From positions 740,285-804,284 of the forward strand of contig NW_006917091.1 of assembly GCF_000516985.1 (NCBI RefSeq): a DNA stretch of 64,000 nucleotides. Reading direction: 5' to 3'. Positions within the stretch are counted from its first letter, which is position 1; each line of letters begins with the position of its first letter. The notes below the pieces were generated by a model that worked only from the letters and a program-made list of their open reading frames with translations, had not been told where the DNA came from and ran no database searches. Shown piece by piece: positions 1 through 11,751 of the stretch. The DNA comes from Pestalotiopsis fici W106-1 (taxonomy: Eukaryota > Ascomycota > Sordariomycetes > Amphisphaeriales > Sporocadaceae). The position numbers were made by a program, and so were the translations under genes.

Positions 1-75
1 GTATTGCATGTTTTCCACCATCACTCCACTCTCTTTCCGACTTTCATGAATAATAACGTCACCGTATTTCCATCT

Positions 76-2664
76 CTAATGGCTGGCCGCCGTGGCGGCT
101 CCAGAGCCCGGTCGGTTTCCGGCCGAGGCTGCCCCTGTAGTGCCGGGTCTCGCACTCGTTCCTGGTCTTGAGCCTCTACCCGGCAAGTGGAGGCGGTGGT
201 GGTGAGGAGGCGGGTACTTTTCCGGAAGATGCTCAAGCAGAGGGATGGTCAAGCCGTATGGCTCCGTGTGACCCTCGCGGTTGTGCTGGTCAATCTCTAC
301 ACGAATGCAGCAGTCCAACGATCCGTCATTGTTCTTGCCATGCGTGGCAGGCGATGCAGCCTTGTGCTTCGTGCCGGCTCCTGCTTCACCCTTGTGCAGG
401 AAAGCATGACCATCTTTGCCCTCGAATTCGTGGTCACCTGCTGGCGCGGCGTGCTCGGCATCGGTACCATTGGTGACAGCTCCATTCACAGAACCATTGG
501 CGGTGGCAGCGCGGTTGTTGGGTGAGTTTTCCGTCAAGATGGCATAATTGCGACTTGGCATCGTGACATGGTTGGAGTTCATTGTCTTGTTGCTGTCACC
601 AGGATCCTTGTCAAATAGACTCATGAGCGTCTCATCCGTGTCTGCGTTGAGGTGGTGAATCTTGTTGCGCTTTGCCAGCAGATTTGCAATGGCGGCCGGT
701 GGAGGCTTGTTCACAATGGCAGAAGAAACCACATTGACCATGTAGCGATGGTCGTGCACCGCGGGGATTTTGAGTTCGGGGTTCGAGTAGAAGCGTCCCA
801 AAGCAGCAAGATGGACGTCACCACCCAGGATGGTGATTCTGATGGAGAATTCAGAGCAGATTGTCTGAAGGCGCTCGACGAATGAGTTACGCTCCTTCTT
901 ATGAGTCTTGGCCGTGTAGTGGTCGTCAAGATCATCGAGCAAATCAACACTACCATCGAAATGGTTGAAGAGACCGCCACCAAAGCCAAATCTTCGGTTC
1001 AAGAACTTCATGGGTGCAATCAAAGGGCTAGAGAAAACGTTTTCCAACCAGGTCAGGCGCTAATTTTTTTTTTGAGTCAGTAACAAAATCGAAATCAGAT
1101 ATGCACCAGATTTACTCACAGGATAGGCAATGGGAATACCGAGTAGCAGAATCATGTGCTTGTAAGGGTTGCCCGATTGCTGCGCAGCACCAAGTTCGCT
1201 TCGCAAGCGATTAAAAATCAAGTCATAAGTCTCAGGGTAGTTCACCTGGTGTCGAGTACGTTCTGTTCGGGCATCGATACCCAGGAATGCAATGCGAGCT
1301 CCTAGTCTCGAGAACATGTTCATCGAGTGCTCGGCGACATAAGGACCCGGCTTGTGTCCAACAATGTAGCCGGGCTCCGACTGCAAGGTGGGCTCCGAGA
1401 CAAATGTGTCTTGCAGCTGGTTCTTATCCACTCCATCACCGGCCTCCATGGTTGTAGGGGCGTCGGTGGTGTAAGTCGAGGCCGGTGGTGCCAAGTGGTG
1501 CTGGAACAACATGTAGTACTTGTGAGCGGTTCCACCAATGCCACGGAAAACGTCACACTTCATGAACTCGTTGACATATGAACCAAAACCATCGATGATG
1601 TCGTGGTCATCCCAGATGTTGAGCTGCGGAATCTGTCCATTGGCCTCGGCAAAGGGCTCAGTCGAGTACCATCTGAGATAGTTATGGAGATAGTACTCAT
1701 CGCACTCATCACGCAACTTTCCAGGGAAGGGATAATCTCTTCTCTTCTTGGGATTGCCAATGTCACTCCATGGCCTAAGTGGACCATCCACACGAATACC
1801 GTCATTGTAGATTTGATCACCTCCTCCAATCATCACGTGAAAGGGGTTCTCAGCATGGCGTCGCAGCACATCGTTCCAGAGGGCCGGACCGCTCCAGGCG
1901 TCTTCGTCAGTTCCGACACTGAATCCATTACATGAATGGAACATGATTCTCATCGACTCGGTCGTAGCCGGAATAAAAAAGTAGTTGGTGGAAGACTGCG
2001 TTGAGCTCTTGTAGCGCACATCGGTAATGGAGTATGCCCACTTGGTCTCGACTTCCAACATATCACAAGTGATGGAGAACTGCCAGAATGTGTTACGCGG
2101 GTCCGAGTAGAGGCACTTTCCCAGCACCTCCGTTCCGTGCTGAGTGTTGATGGCCCCGTTGGTATGGTTGGCCCCACTGGCCCCAGCGCCCTCTCCGACG
2201 AGACCATGTTGACTGTCGGCTGTCTCAACCCGTCCTATATGCAGAGTAGGCTGAAAGTGCTGAACCTTGCCTCCTCCCTTGGTCACAATGAGAACACTGC
2301 CATACCAGACATTGCCCTCTTGGCGACGGTAGTTGAGGAGCGGACCGCAGATAACCTCTTTGCCATCATGGCTCAGCGCCTGCGCATCCCTAGCTCCGTC
2401 CGTAAGTCCATGCCCTTCGTCAATCACGATGGGTTGGAAGCTGCCAGCGCCGTCTGTGCTGGGCTGCTCGGGCTCTACTCTGGTTGAGTTGAGAAAGTTG
2501 GTCAGGTCTTTTGTGTTGGCGCTCGCCGTGTGAGGGTCGCGCGCTTCACCTGCATGCTTGGCATAGGCGCCCGACTCCTGGTGGCGCCATTGACTCGCCG
2601 AGCGATACGGGTTAGGACGTCCGTTCTCGTCGTACTCGGGTTGAAGTTCGTGGGGTTGCGACAT
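76..2664 (-). CDS. PhoD-like metallophosphatase-domain protein (2 exons)
   Basis: Exon 1 is 2664-1120 and exon 2 is 1059-76. The 60-bp intron starts GTGAGT and ends TTAG, and splicing joins GIPIAYP to RLTWLENVF without changing frame, giving about 842 aa. The fold is that of the fungal PhoD-like phosphatase family (metal-dependent phosphoesterases). Visible signatures are GGGDQIYND near residues 280-288, WDDHDIIDGFGS at 351-362 and GGDVHLAALGRF at 594-605; the Asp/His residues in these are the expected metal-binding core. The first 230 residues are family-specific, and the last 200 are low complexity (His-rich, then Gly/Pro/Ser/Arg-rich), probably disordered. No signal peptide or membrane segment is seen, so the protein is probably cytosolic; the substrate is unknown. 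The ATG at 2664 is the only good start before the conserved part. Confidence 0.85.
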
Positions 2665-4988
2665 GATGGTTTAGGATGATCGCAACTTGCGCCAGTGGAC
2701 GAAAGATTTGTAGTTTTTGGAGCTCGAAGACAAGGAGAATAGCGTTGTGCGCACGAGGCGAGCTTTGTAGTCTCCAAGAACTCGATATATGGAAGCTGCG
2801 CTGACCTGTTGTGGCTGTGGTAGGACAAACGGAGGGTGGACGAATGAGCACGTAGCAGTCGCTTCTGGATTGTCGGCGCAATACTTATCCCACGTTTTCT
2901 GTGAGACGTGGAAACTGGCTAAACGGTAACCGGTCGACTCCTTGTATCACACGCCCGCCCGCGAACGAAGGAGGGAATTCAGAGGTTGGTAAAATTTAGG
3001 GTCGGACGGTACGACGCGGGAGTAAGCAGATGCAAGCTCGAAGGATAGCTGTGGGCGAAGCTTGGTTGGTAGCTTGTTTAGCAAACTTGGACGTTGAAAG
3101 GAATGCAAAAGAATCAGGACAGGCGGCAGTGACAACAATCACAAGCTGAGAATAGGACAACTGTGGCCAACTACTAGAGGAGGAAATAAAAATAATATTA
3201 TGAAGCTGGCGAAATTCTTCCCAACTCGATTACAGAGGACCACAAAGTGGGTAGGTATGTAGTGGAAAGGTAGATGGGATCTGGGAAAGGAAAGATCGAG
3301 GGAGCTCAAACAGGTACCTTGGCCCACTGCCCTGTGCTGCCCTGCTCAGTAGTCAGTCATCTCAATGCTGGTTGGTAGGGCGATGCAATGCGCCAGGCGC
3401 AAGAAGGAAGAGGGAGAAAAAAATAAAAGCAATCTCGGCCAAGGAAGACGTATGCCAAGACGACAAGGTCAGCGATGGAGGGACGCGACTGTCACGATGC
3501 TAAAAAGTGGCTAAGGGCCCGAGTCTGCAATTTAAATGGCCGGCATCTCATTCGATGATGCGCATGTATGATCCAGTTGAAAGTAAGTTGCGGGCGTACG
3601 TTGATGGTCGTTTATTGTGGTCAAAAGATGATATATTGGCTAAGTGTACTCTATCGGGGCTACGCCCCACTAAAAAGCCTTAACGACCAACTCACGCTAA
3701 CACAGTGTATCGATCGCACGCGGGCGTACATAGGCTGGTGCCGAGGGGTTGAAACTACTGTCAAATAGTATACATTATGAACGATATATTCGAAAATAGC
3801 ATTGACTACAGAGAGAGAGAAGGCTACTGGCATTGACTTTGTTTGCTTCATTATTCCGCCTTCTTTTTTGTCAAAGTCCAAAAAGCTCAAGGTTGGTTCA
3901 TGTTTGCGACCGAACCTAGGTACCCTGCCTAGGTACCTACCTGGTCAGTAATGTACACTAAAACTGGGACTGGGTTTCCTATGAACTGCTCAAGTGGCTC
4001 TAGACGCGACATGCCGGTCAGAGCTCCAGCCTAATCTACACATCAGCTCATCTCAATTGAAACAAGAAGCGCACAGGGGCGACAAGTTGGAGGCCGCTTG
4101 GATATGAGACACTACAATTCGTTTTCTCACATGTGCCAATTATATAATATCTCTTTCTTTTCCTGTTCCATTTCCACGTATGATTCGTTGCAAAAGAAGA
4201 TGCAAACCATGCCGCAACCCGAGCAATGCATCGCACGTAGCATCATCATCTTTCCTTGTCACTGATGACTGCATCTGCATCAATGTACCTGCCGGCCCCA
4301 GCTTCCCAGCCAACCAGACTTTTTCTTTTCTTCTTACGGGAAGCTAATTAAGCTGCAGGGGTGAGCTGAGACTCGAAGGGGAATTGGGGCAGCTCAGCAG
4401 CTCTGCCGCAAAAAAGATGCGGATGGGGGAGGGGAGGGGTGTGAAAATGGTCATTTCCAGTGGGTGGGGAATTTCAAGATCTCCATTTGGCATTGGCAAG
4501 CATGGCAAGTAGCATGGTGTTATGCCTCGATCCCTGCTGGGGCCGCCCGCTATCTAAACCACCAAATCATATGACGTTGATTGAAATGCCAAGTCGGTTC
4601 TAGCGGCACGTATTGTCGTTGCAAACTTCAATGGTTGGGAAAAAAAAACGAAGTTATCGTGAATTAATCTGCGAGCAGTGGCCAAGAGGAATTTATACAA
4701 TCATACAACATCAAGCATTATGGAAGGGGGAAATACAAGATCAATGTACGACAGTAGCGGGTCATGTTAGACCCATCTTACCATATTCCAAATCATGGCT
4801 GAGCAGGTGGACAATGCACAATATGATACTATAAATTCTATGGAGTAGGAGCCACCTATAATCTACCAGTACGATGCAAACACCATGGTAATGTACATTT
4901 CTAAATAAGCCAAGCCTCGTGATACTCATTTGCGCAATGAACGCCTCCTTCAAGCTTCCAATGGGAAAAGGACAGTAGCCAATCGGGC
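2665..4988. other. Intergenic region, 2.3 kb, no gene seen
   Basis: Upstream of the PhoD-like gene and downstream of the rhomboid gene. Only short, non-conserved reading frames occur on either strand. It contains two close copies of the palindromic CCTAGGTA-type motif at 3914-3942, and AG- and CT-rich tracts such as 3397-3430. Nothing resembling a tRNA, transposase or coding exon was found. Confidence 0.6.
3914..3942. repeat. CCTAGGTACC-type palindromic motif, two copies
   Basis: ACCTAGGTAC at 3914-3923 is followed four bases later by GCCTAGGTACCTACCT at 3927-3942. The same near-palindrome recurs at 11515, 15186 and 57253 in this window. Its function is unknown; a short dispersed intergenic repeat is the simplest reading. 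Confidence 0.6.
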
Positions 4989-6743
4989 TTACTTTTCACT
5001 GCTGGGCTTTTGCTCCACCAATTTGCCCATAACATCTATCGTCTTGGACTGCTCCTTTTCCCTTTCCGCCGCAGCCTTTGCGCGGTCCGTCATGTGCTTC
5101 TGTACGAGCTCAATGCCCAATAATCCGGCAGCAATACCGCCAAAGTGCGAAGCAACGTCGAGGTTCATGGCCGCTCTCGAGATGGAGAACAGACCTGCCC
5201 AGACATGCAGACCAACGATGAGACCGAGGAACACCGCACCAGAAGGTCCCGAGTAGGGATCCGGCGGCAGTCCCATGAGCTTAAACTCCTCCTTTCTGTG
5301 CATCCAGAAGAATGCTGTTATGATACCGTAGATGGCTCCTGATGCGCCGAGCGTGGTGAACTGAATTCCGCGGAACAGCACGAGATTGAACATGCTTGCC
5401 AAAAATCCAAGAGTGCCCGATGCAAAATAAATGGCCAAGAAGTTGCCCCGACCAATCTCGTCATGAAGACGAATACCAAAGAACCAGAGCGCAAGCATGT
5501 TGCCAGCCATGTGGCCCCAGCTGTGATGGGAGAAGATGGCGCCGAGGAGCTGCAGAGGTCGGGGAGTCGCGGGGATTACCAGCATGTATCTGTTCAGTAT
5601 AGACCATGCGGGCGGGAACTTCCAAAGGGCAAAAATTCCAATGTTGATGAGCATCAGTCCAATACAGGTCGCGGCAGCCGGTGGTATGTCGGGCCACACT
5701 CTACGATCCCGCTTGGGCGGCGTGTAGTAGGCAGCCAGCACGAGACATGCGCCGAGGACCAGCAGTGTAAACGTGGTAGCGGGTAGCAGACGCTCCCAGG
5801 CCTTCATCTCGGGCGGCGCTTGAAGGTCCGAAGTGGCTCGCTCTGCGTGCTTTTGCCTCCAGGGGCTCATAGCTTTTGGTGCCGCTGTCTCCGTTTGTAG
5901 ACCACCAATGTTACCCAGGGCCTCTTCTTCTTCACGCTTGAGTCGCTCCTCCTCCGCAAGTCTCTCTTCCTCTTCTCTTTTGGCAATATTGCGCTTGCGA
6001 ATCCGGTCAAACATGGTCTCTCCATACAGCGAGCCATCGGCCTCCTTCCGTGGTAGACGGCCCGTCGGCAGTTGGGGCTCTTCTGTAGTGTCTTGCACCT
6101 CGGCTGAGGTGGCTCGGGATTTTTGTACACTTGTCTCTTCGTGCTGCTCCTGAGTCTGTTCGACGGCTACTTGCTCTTCGAGAAGTCGCAACTCGTCTTC
6201 GGCTCGTAGACCAGCATTGATCACCTCGTCTACCGGAATATGCTTGCGCAGATATTCAAGCGCCTTGATCTTCTCGTCCGCAAGGTAGTCGGCAGTGTTC
6301 TGTTGCAGGTCCGGATCGTCCAACGTTCCCGCCACTCTGCGTCCGTGTATAATCTTGAGCAGTTGATTTGCGCTCGTCGGGGTAATTTTGGACCCGAATA
6401 TCTGTTTAACCTCTGTCCCATTCAATGGCTCCTTGCGAAAGGGTAGCCCTTTTGCATCTTCGTAGCTGTCGGGTAGCTGACTGTAGTGTACTATGGCGCG
6501 GAACGTGAATATGGTTCGGGCCACGGTCCGGGGGAGGAATTGATCATGCTTTGATTGCCGAGACTGTCGCAGCAGCATCGACGGGCGGCCGAGGCCTATG
6601 CTGCAAGTGTGGCATGACTGCGATTTGACACGCGACGTCGTTGATAGCTGTCTGATGGCGGCCGCCGTGGATTGCCTGCAGATGGCCCGAATGCCAATCT
6701 GGAAGCTCGACGCCGGCGCCGCCAGCGAGGTAAGGACGTTCAT
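4989..6743 (-). CDS. Mitochondrial rhomboid intramembrane serine protease (Pcp1/PARL type)
   Basis: Single exon, 584 aa from the ATG at 6743; the longer in-frame extension to 6800 begins with GTG and is not preferred. The N-terminus (MNVLTSLAAPASSFQIG...) is rich in Arg/Ser/Ala with few acids, a typical mitochondrial presequence. A Glu/Arg/Lys-rich, probably coiled-coil stretch lies near residues 240-280. The rhomboid core follows with several hydrophobic segments: HSWGHMAGNML (the family's conserved loop and GN helix), GASGAIYG with the catalytic Ser at about 468, and ASHFGGIAAG with the catalytic His at about 533. Yeast Pcp1 and animal PARL act in the mitochondrial inner membrane and cleave Mgm1/OPA1 and Ccp1-like substrates; the same role is inferred here. 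The short basic/acidic tail (EREKEQSKTIDVMGK) is unusual but intact. Confidence 0.9.
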   Translation of the reverse strand: MNVLTSLAAPASSFQIGIRAICRQSTAAAIRQLSTTSRVKSQSCHTCSIGLGRPSMLLRQSRQSKHDQFLPRTVARTIFTFRAIVHYSQLPDSYEDAKGLPFRKEPLNGTEVKQIFGSKITPTSANQLLKIIHGRRVAGTLDDPDLQQNTADYLADEKIKALEYLRKHIPVDEVINAGLRAEDELRLLEEQVAVEQTQEQHEETSVQKSRATSAEVQDTTEEPQLPTGRLPRKEADGSLYGETMFDRIRKRNIAKREEEERLAEEERLKREEEEALGNIGGLQTETAAPKAMSPWRQKHAERATSDLQAPPEMKAWERLLPATTFTLLVLGACLVLAAYYTPPKRDRRVWPDIPPAAATCIGLMLINIGIFALWKFPPAWSILNRYMLVIPATPRPLQLLGAIFSHHSWGHMAGNMLALWFFGIRLHDEIGRGNFLAIYFASGTLGFLASMFNLVLFRGIQFTTLGASGAIYGIITAFFWMHRKEEFKLMGLPPDPYSGPSGAVFLGLIVGLHVWAGLFSISRAAMNLDVASHFGGIAAGLLGIELVQKHMTDRAKAAAEREKEQSKTIDVMGKLVEQKPSSEK

Positions 6744-7512
6744 GACCCCCTTGATCTCAGACCCGAGCGCCGGATCTGGCTGAACCCATGGGAGGCACAC
6801 GAACGGGGTAATAAATGCTCAGGGAGCTAGAGGGTCGAAATGGCCGATTCCAAGATGTTAAGGTGTGACGGTCGTATGAGAGCTATCTGCTGTACTGGGA
6901 AATTTTAGTTACAGCTTCCGGCACTTACCGAGCTAGTGGAACCCGGACTAAGCATTGCACGAGTATCGACAATACAAGACCTACATTTTGCATCTTCACA
7001 TTGAAAAGACTCCTATGTTCTTACTCTTTTTCTAATTTCTCTTTACAACTTCTTTTTCATTTCTCATTTCTATCTGATTTTAAACCTTTCATTTTCCTTT
7101 CACGTACGATTTCTAGGAATTTTATAATAATAGTAGGTTCGCTGGTGCCAGGAAAGCAAAGCTAGCTACTATACTGGTGTTTGGTAGGGAGTGATGGTCA
7201 AAACGGAAGTCTTCTAGGTTAGGAGTTTCATCAGAATAATTTCAGGGTTGCGACGGGTGAAGTGAACGTCAATTATTTCGCCAGAGATGTACCACCAAAA
7301 GCATCCAGGCAAAGCGCAACCATTGTGCTCTGCCAGGTGCCAATAAGGAACGTATTCCAGCTTGTGCCAGCAATGATACTCGTTCACATCAATTCTAGAC
7401 AGGGTATCTTAGGGATAGGTTCCAACACTGTTTATGAGAATTGATAGAACTGATGACTCAGTTGTCAGCTCAGTTTATGCTAAACCTAAAGAAAACATGG
7501 TTGTCCCATCAA
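6744..7512. other. Intergenic region with pyrimidine-rich tract
   Basis: Lies between the rhomboid 5' end and the carboxypeptidase 3' end. Bases 7016-7105 are strongly T/C-rich on the plus strand. No conserved reading frame is present; the rhomboid promoter must lie here, but no TATA or CCAAT box could be assigned with confidence. Confidence 0.5.
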
Positions 7513-9352
7513 TTAAGCATTAGACTGGTCAAAGTTTCGGATCAAATCGTAATAGAACTTCAGAGCCTCCACATGCGAGTACATGTCGATGGCCTCATCA
7601 ACAGTGTGGATATTCTGGGATCCATCCTTGCGCGTCGGTACCCAGCGGTAGACATTGTCGGACAATTCTTAAGAAGTCAGTTATTCATACTGGTATAAGC
7701 GCTGCAAAGAGCCGACTTACTCAGGTAGTATCTTGTGTCAGTGTTTCCGGTCATCAATTCACCAACCGGGACGACTGTGCCGTCGGGAAAGGCAAAAGTG
7801 TGCTGGATGGTACCCGAAAAGACATCCCACACGGCACCAGAGGTGAGCGAGATGGGCGCATTGTCAGTACCCTGCTTGGCCGTGATGGTGAGGGTTCCGT
7901 TGTAGTCGACATCATAGGCCGGGTGGAACTCTTCAAAGGCCGCCTCGCCCTTGTACGCCTCAATGGCGACGCCGTACTTTGCGGCAATGGGCTTGGCGAG
8001 GCTCAGGACCTTCTTCTTGATCTCGTCGGCCGTGTTGTGCGGCGCCACGCGGTAGTTGACGCCGAGCTTGACCTTCTCGGGCATGGCGTTGATCTTGAGG
8101 CCGGCGTTGATCAAGTCAACTGACTGAGATGTCTGAATACGGAATTGAGTGAAGCGGTCGACGGTAGCCAATTCTTGGGCAAGAGTGTCGAGGTCGCCAG
8201 ACTTGATCAGCTTGGTGACTTCGGGTTCTGCATTCGGAGAGTACCTGGCCTGGCAGACCAAGTGGTTGTAGATTGGCGAATCCTTGATCAGCTTGGGCTG
8301 GTAAGGATTGGCCTCGAGCTCAACGACAATCTCGGACATGATACCAATACCAGTGTGAGGCAGAGGAATGGACGAGTGACCTCCATTCACCTTGAGATCC
8401 AGCCAAACATCAATGTGTCCCTTCTCTGTCACGGCGGGCAGAGCGTCTAAACAGTATTAATGATGAGAAGATAGGTAATACGCGATGGCTCTGGTTCACT
8501 TACAGAGAACCTTGTCCTCCAACAGCTCAAGGCCCATGCCGCCCTCATCCAAGATGATGGCCATGGATTGCTCTCCATACCGTTCCTCGAGGAAAGGTCC
8601 AATGGTACCAGCACCACGGGTTCCAGACTCTTCATCAAATCCGAGAGCCACAAGGATAGTTCGCTTAGGGACCCACTCTGAGTTTGACAGAAGTGTCTCG
8701 AGGGCCGAGAAGATGGCAGAGAGACTGTTCTTGTCATCTGATGAACCTCTTCCCCACAACCAGCGTCCATCGAAATGGGCCGAGAAGGGCGGGTACTTCC
8801 AGCTCGATGCGTCTTGCACAGGCACGACATCTTGGTGGGCCGTCAACATGATGGGCTTCAGAGATGAGTCTGTGCCTTTGATGGTGAAGACCAAGCCAAA
8901 GGTGTTGACAGTTTCACGGGTCATCCGCGCGTGGCTACTTACATTAGTACAACTCGTGCACAGTTGTCAATTTCCCGACGGACACAGGAAAACACGACTT
9001 ACACAGTAGGATACAGCTCTTTCAATGTATCGTGGAGAGTGTAGAAGATGTCCCATCTGGGGTCTTCACCGGGTTCACCATTGTCATCATATGAAACAGA
9101 CGGCACCTTGACAAGAGTGCCATGGCGCTCGACCTGCTTCAAGAGGGCCTTCTCATTGTCAAACAGTTCCTGCGCCGACGGCAGACCATCTGCAGAAGGG
9201 TCCAAGACTTTGGGCAGTTCGCACTGAAAGTCCTGTGACTCGACCTGCCCCAAAACTTGTTGTCCTCCGTTGGTGGCAAGGAACGGCCGTCCGGTTGCCG
9301 CCGATAGGACGACCGGCAACCCGGCCGCCGTGGTCAACTTTGACCAAAGCAT
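7513..9352 (-). CDS. M20 family zinc carboxypeptidase, CPS1 (Gly-X carboxypeptidase) type, 4 exons
   Basis: Exons 9352-9003, 8934-8504, 8446-7721 and 7667-7513 total 1662 nt, or 553 aa. All three introns (53-68 bp) have GTAAGT donors and AG acceptors, and joining restores conserved sequence (LYPTV-HARMTRE; KVLY-ALPAVTEKG; DTRYYLK-LSDNVYRW). The protein starts with a short hydrophobic stretch that could be a signal peptide or anchor. Metallopeptidase signatures are TAHQDVVPV (His150, Asp152), WGRGSSDDKN (Asp183/184) and FDEESGT (Glu218/219, general base and zinc ligand), followed by the dimerisation domain (KVNGGHSSIP) and the C-terminal NTDTRYYL motif. Yeast Cps1 is vacuolar and releases C-terminal residues from peptides ending in glycine; vacuolar or secreted peptide breakdown is inferred. 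Confidence 0.9.
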
Positions 9353-10435
9353 CGTACTTGGTCTATCGGTTCAAAACAGGACAAGAAAAAATGATTCAGG
9401 ACCGCAATCGAAAGCAACAACACGACTATCGTAAACGCACGCTACAGATTGTGGTTGAAGCACGGAGAATCAATTGAGAAACTTTTGCTGCTCACCGAGC
9501 GCTTAGAGATGTCGCATCGCATCCGCTCCGATACAAGGCCTATGCAACTTACCCCAAAAATGGCGTCAGGATATGGGATTCCACAATTGTCCCCCCAGAT
9601 CCCCCAAGAGGTAAAGACGGCGTTCGCGTATCAGGGATCTCAATGCAAGAATGCGGGGGCACGATAGGCTTTCTCCGATGGTGTGAGCGGGCAACCAGTA
9701 ATTTGTAATAAGCGAAAAGGCATATAATCTGTACGGAATATGTCGTACTTCGTTTGCCGTCTCAACAGCTGGTCACGATGTGAATTTCTTTCCAAGTGTC
9801 CTTTTTCTTTCCCACTTGATGCATTCTCTTCTATCAAGTACATTGCTATTATTTGATGGATTGTATACTTCAATTGCAGACAATTGCAAAAGGCGAGCAG
9901 CCAATCCGGCATCCGATCCGACAAGGCCGATATCTTTCGGCTCCCAGGTCCGAATGTCGGTGCCCCGCAAATAGTGCACCTAGGTTGGTAGTATAATAAG
10001 ACTATGAAAACCTAAAACTGCTGAATACTACCAAAAATCCCCAACATCTTCAACAAAGACTTAAGCACCACGGCTGGTAGTTGCCCGTAACGCGCCCATG
10101 AGTTGCATGCAAGCTGACGGAATGCCACCTGCCCAAATATAGCACCACCTCTGGTTTATTCTCTCTTTTTCTTTTCGTTTTCTTCTCTTTTTTCTCTTTC
10201 CTTTCGGGTATTACAAAATATACCTGGGTGCCTAGTTGACAATAACGCGGCGAATAAAGTCATCATAACGTGATTCACCCGAAGAAAAAAAAAACAGAAG
10301 TTTGAAATTGGCCTGCTTGACCGTAAGAACACCAAAAAGCTTCAAGAGTCCAGAGACTGTCCCCTAATGTAGGAATCGCACCAGTGACCTTGTTGTTTAT
10401 CCTTCAACATAACTTCACCGCCTTTCAACCACTTC
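9353..10435. other. Intergenic region, no intact gene seen
   Basis: Upstream of the carboxypeptidase. Only short unconserved frames. A C/T-rich tract runs from 10156 to 10206. No RNA gene or repeat unit recognised. Confidence 0.5.
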
Positions 10436-10870
10436 TTAAGATCTGATTTCTATGATGAATATATGACCTGAATCACAAGCTGTGGCAATATCCGGGCGGT
10501 AACCAAAAGAGAGCTCTCCCGACTTGCACAACCCAATCTTTGTCTTCACTGATGTAGAGCTATTCGCTCTGTCATCTTCATTCTCCGTAAGCCATAAAGG
10601 AATAATGGCGTCGTCTGGTAGGCTGTCCATATAGACTTTGGTATGAATTATTCGTGTGCAAATACTTGAATAGAGGACCCAATCGTTCTCAACCTTATTA
10701 ACCGAGCTTATGGGTACAATCTGTCTACCACTTGACAGCGCGACTTTATCCGCAAAGTCAAATGTGTCTTGATTGCCATAAAACGCTCCTCAGAAGCAAT
10801 ATGGCTAGGCTAATGAACGCAGGAATATTGAACTGACATCAATGGGTGAGGATATTCGAATATGTAGAAA
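10436..10870 (-). pseudogene. Relic of a NACHT/WD40-type NLR gene, C-terminal part only
   Basis: Read on the minus strand, bases 10860-10790 translate to PHPLMSVQYSCVH, a stop, then PSHI. This aligns with DPLAPVRYSCVYWPSHV in the intact NLR at about 20807-20870, and the DNA also matches (for example GGCTAGGC.AAT.AACGCAGGAAT). The stop replaces the conserved Trp (TGG to TAG). A separate open stretch, in a different frame, runs from about 10740 to the TAA-ended C-terminus RPDIATACDSGHIFIIEI at 10436. That ending resembles the closing blade of fungal NACHT-WD40 proteins (A.GC.SG...I), which is a weaker inference. The P-loop half of the gene is absent. Probably a decayed receptor copy. Confidence 0.55.
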
Positions 10871-11751
10871 GCCAAAGGATACTGAGAATCTAGGCAAGTT
10901 GGAATGATTGGACCCGACGCCGACGAGTAGTCAGAGGTCACTATACAAAGAGCCTCTCATTCAGTGTTACTTTCCGGCACGAATGTCTTCGGCAAGATGA
11001 CCATTGTACACCATTGATTTATGTAAGTAAAGCCGACCGACATAGACCTGATCCTTTTTTTTTTTCCTTGGCCGAGGACGACATTGTCGTCCCTGACGCT
11101 GAGGCCCTATGGTCGTAGGCCATACCGGCCGCGATTCGTTGCAAAGAAGCGACGCCAGGTACGCACCGCATCTTTCAAAACAAAACGTTATTCTCTGACC
11201 TTCTATGGTAATTCTTACCTCCATGTAGAGCATGGCTGAAGTCGCGCGATCATTTTCATCGAGTGTCGCTTGCATGCAGTATGTTTTTGGCAATCGGACA
11301 ATGTTGGAGAAAATGCCATGTATTGTGATTTGGATGACTGCTGCCAGTAGCACGCGATGAATGGATTTTCGAAGCGACTCTACTTCGTAGACGAGCGACA
11401 CTGCCTTTGGGCCAGCGTCATGTGATACACCTGCATATTCTGTGATTCCGCCTGGGCAGGGCCCTGACTTTTGCATTTCAGCTCCATGTCAACCTCTGTG
11501 CCTAACCTAGCCAGCCTAGGTACCTTCCGGGGCGGCGCTTACGCGCGAACCACGAAATCTGCCTTGCCAACGCCATTACATTGACAGAGGCCCGGAAGTG
11601 TGCATTGCAGCCAAAATCCATCACAATGCTTCCGTGAGTCAATATTTTTCACCAAACAACTGCGATCGAGCAGCCCACGAAATGATTGTGAGGTCCACCG
11701 AGTGCCTGCTGCAGCAAATATTGTCTCCATGAGATCAACGTGTGACTGAAC
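10871..11751. other. Intergenic region upstream of the NACHT-ankyrin gene
   Basis: No conserved coding sequence. A 169-codon open frame on the minus strand (10967-11476) has no recognisable domain and is not called. A CCTAGGTACC motif lies at 11515-11526. This stretch must include the promoter and leader of the gene starting at 11752. Confidence 0.4.

Noticed and set aside
10967..11476. 169-codon open frame on the minus strand upstream of the NACHT-ankyrin gene
   Set aside because: No family resemblance, and it ends in a Lys run from a poly-T tract. Not convincing as a gene or as part of the nearby relic.
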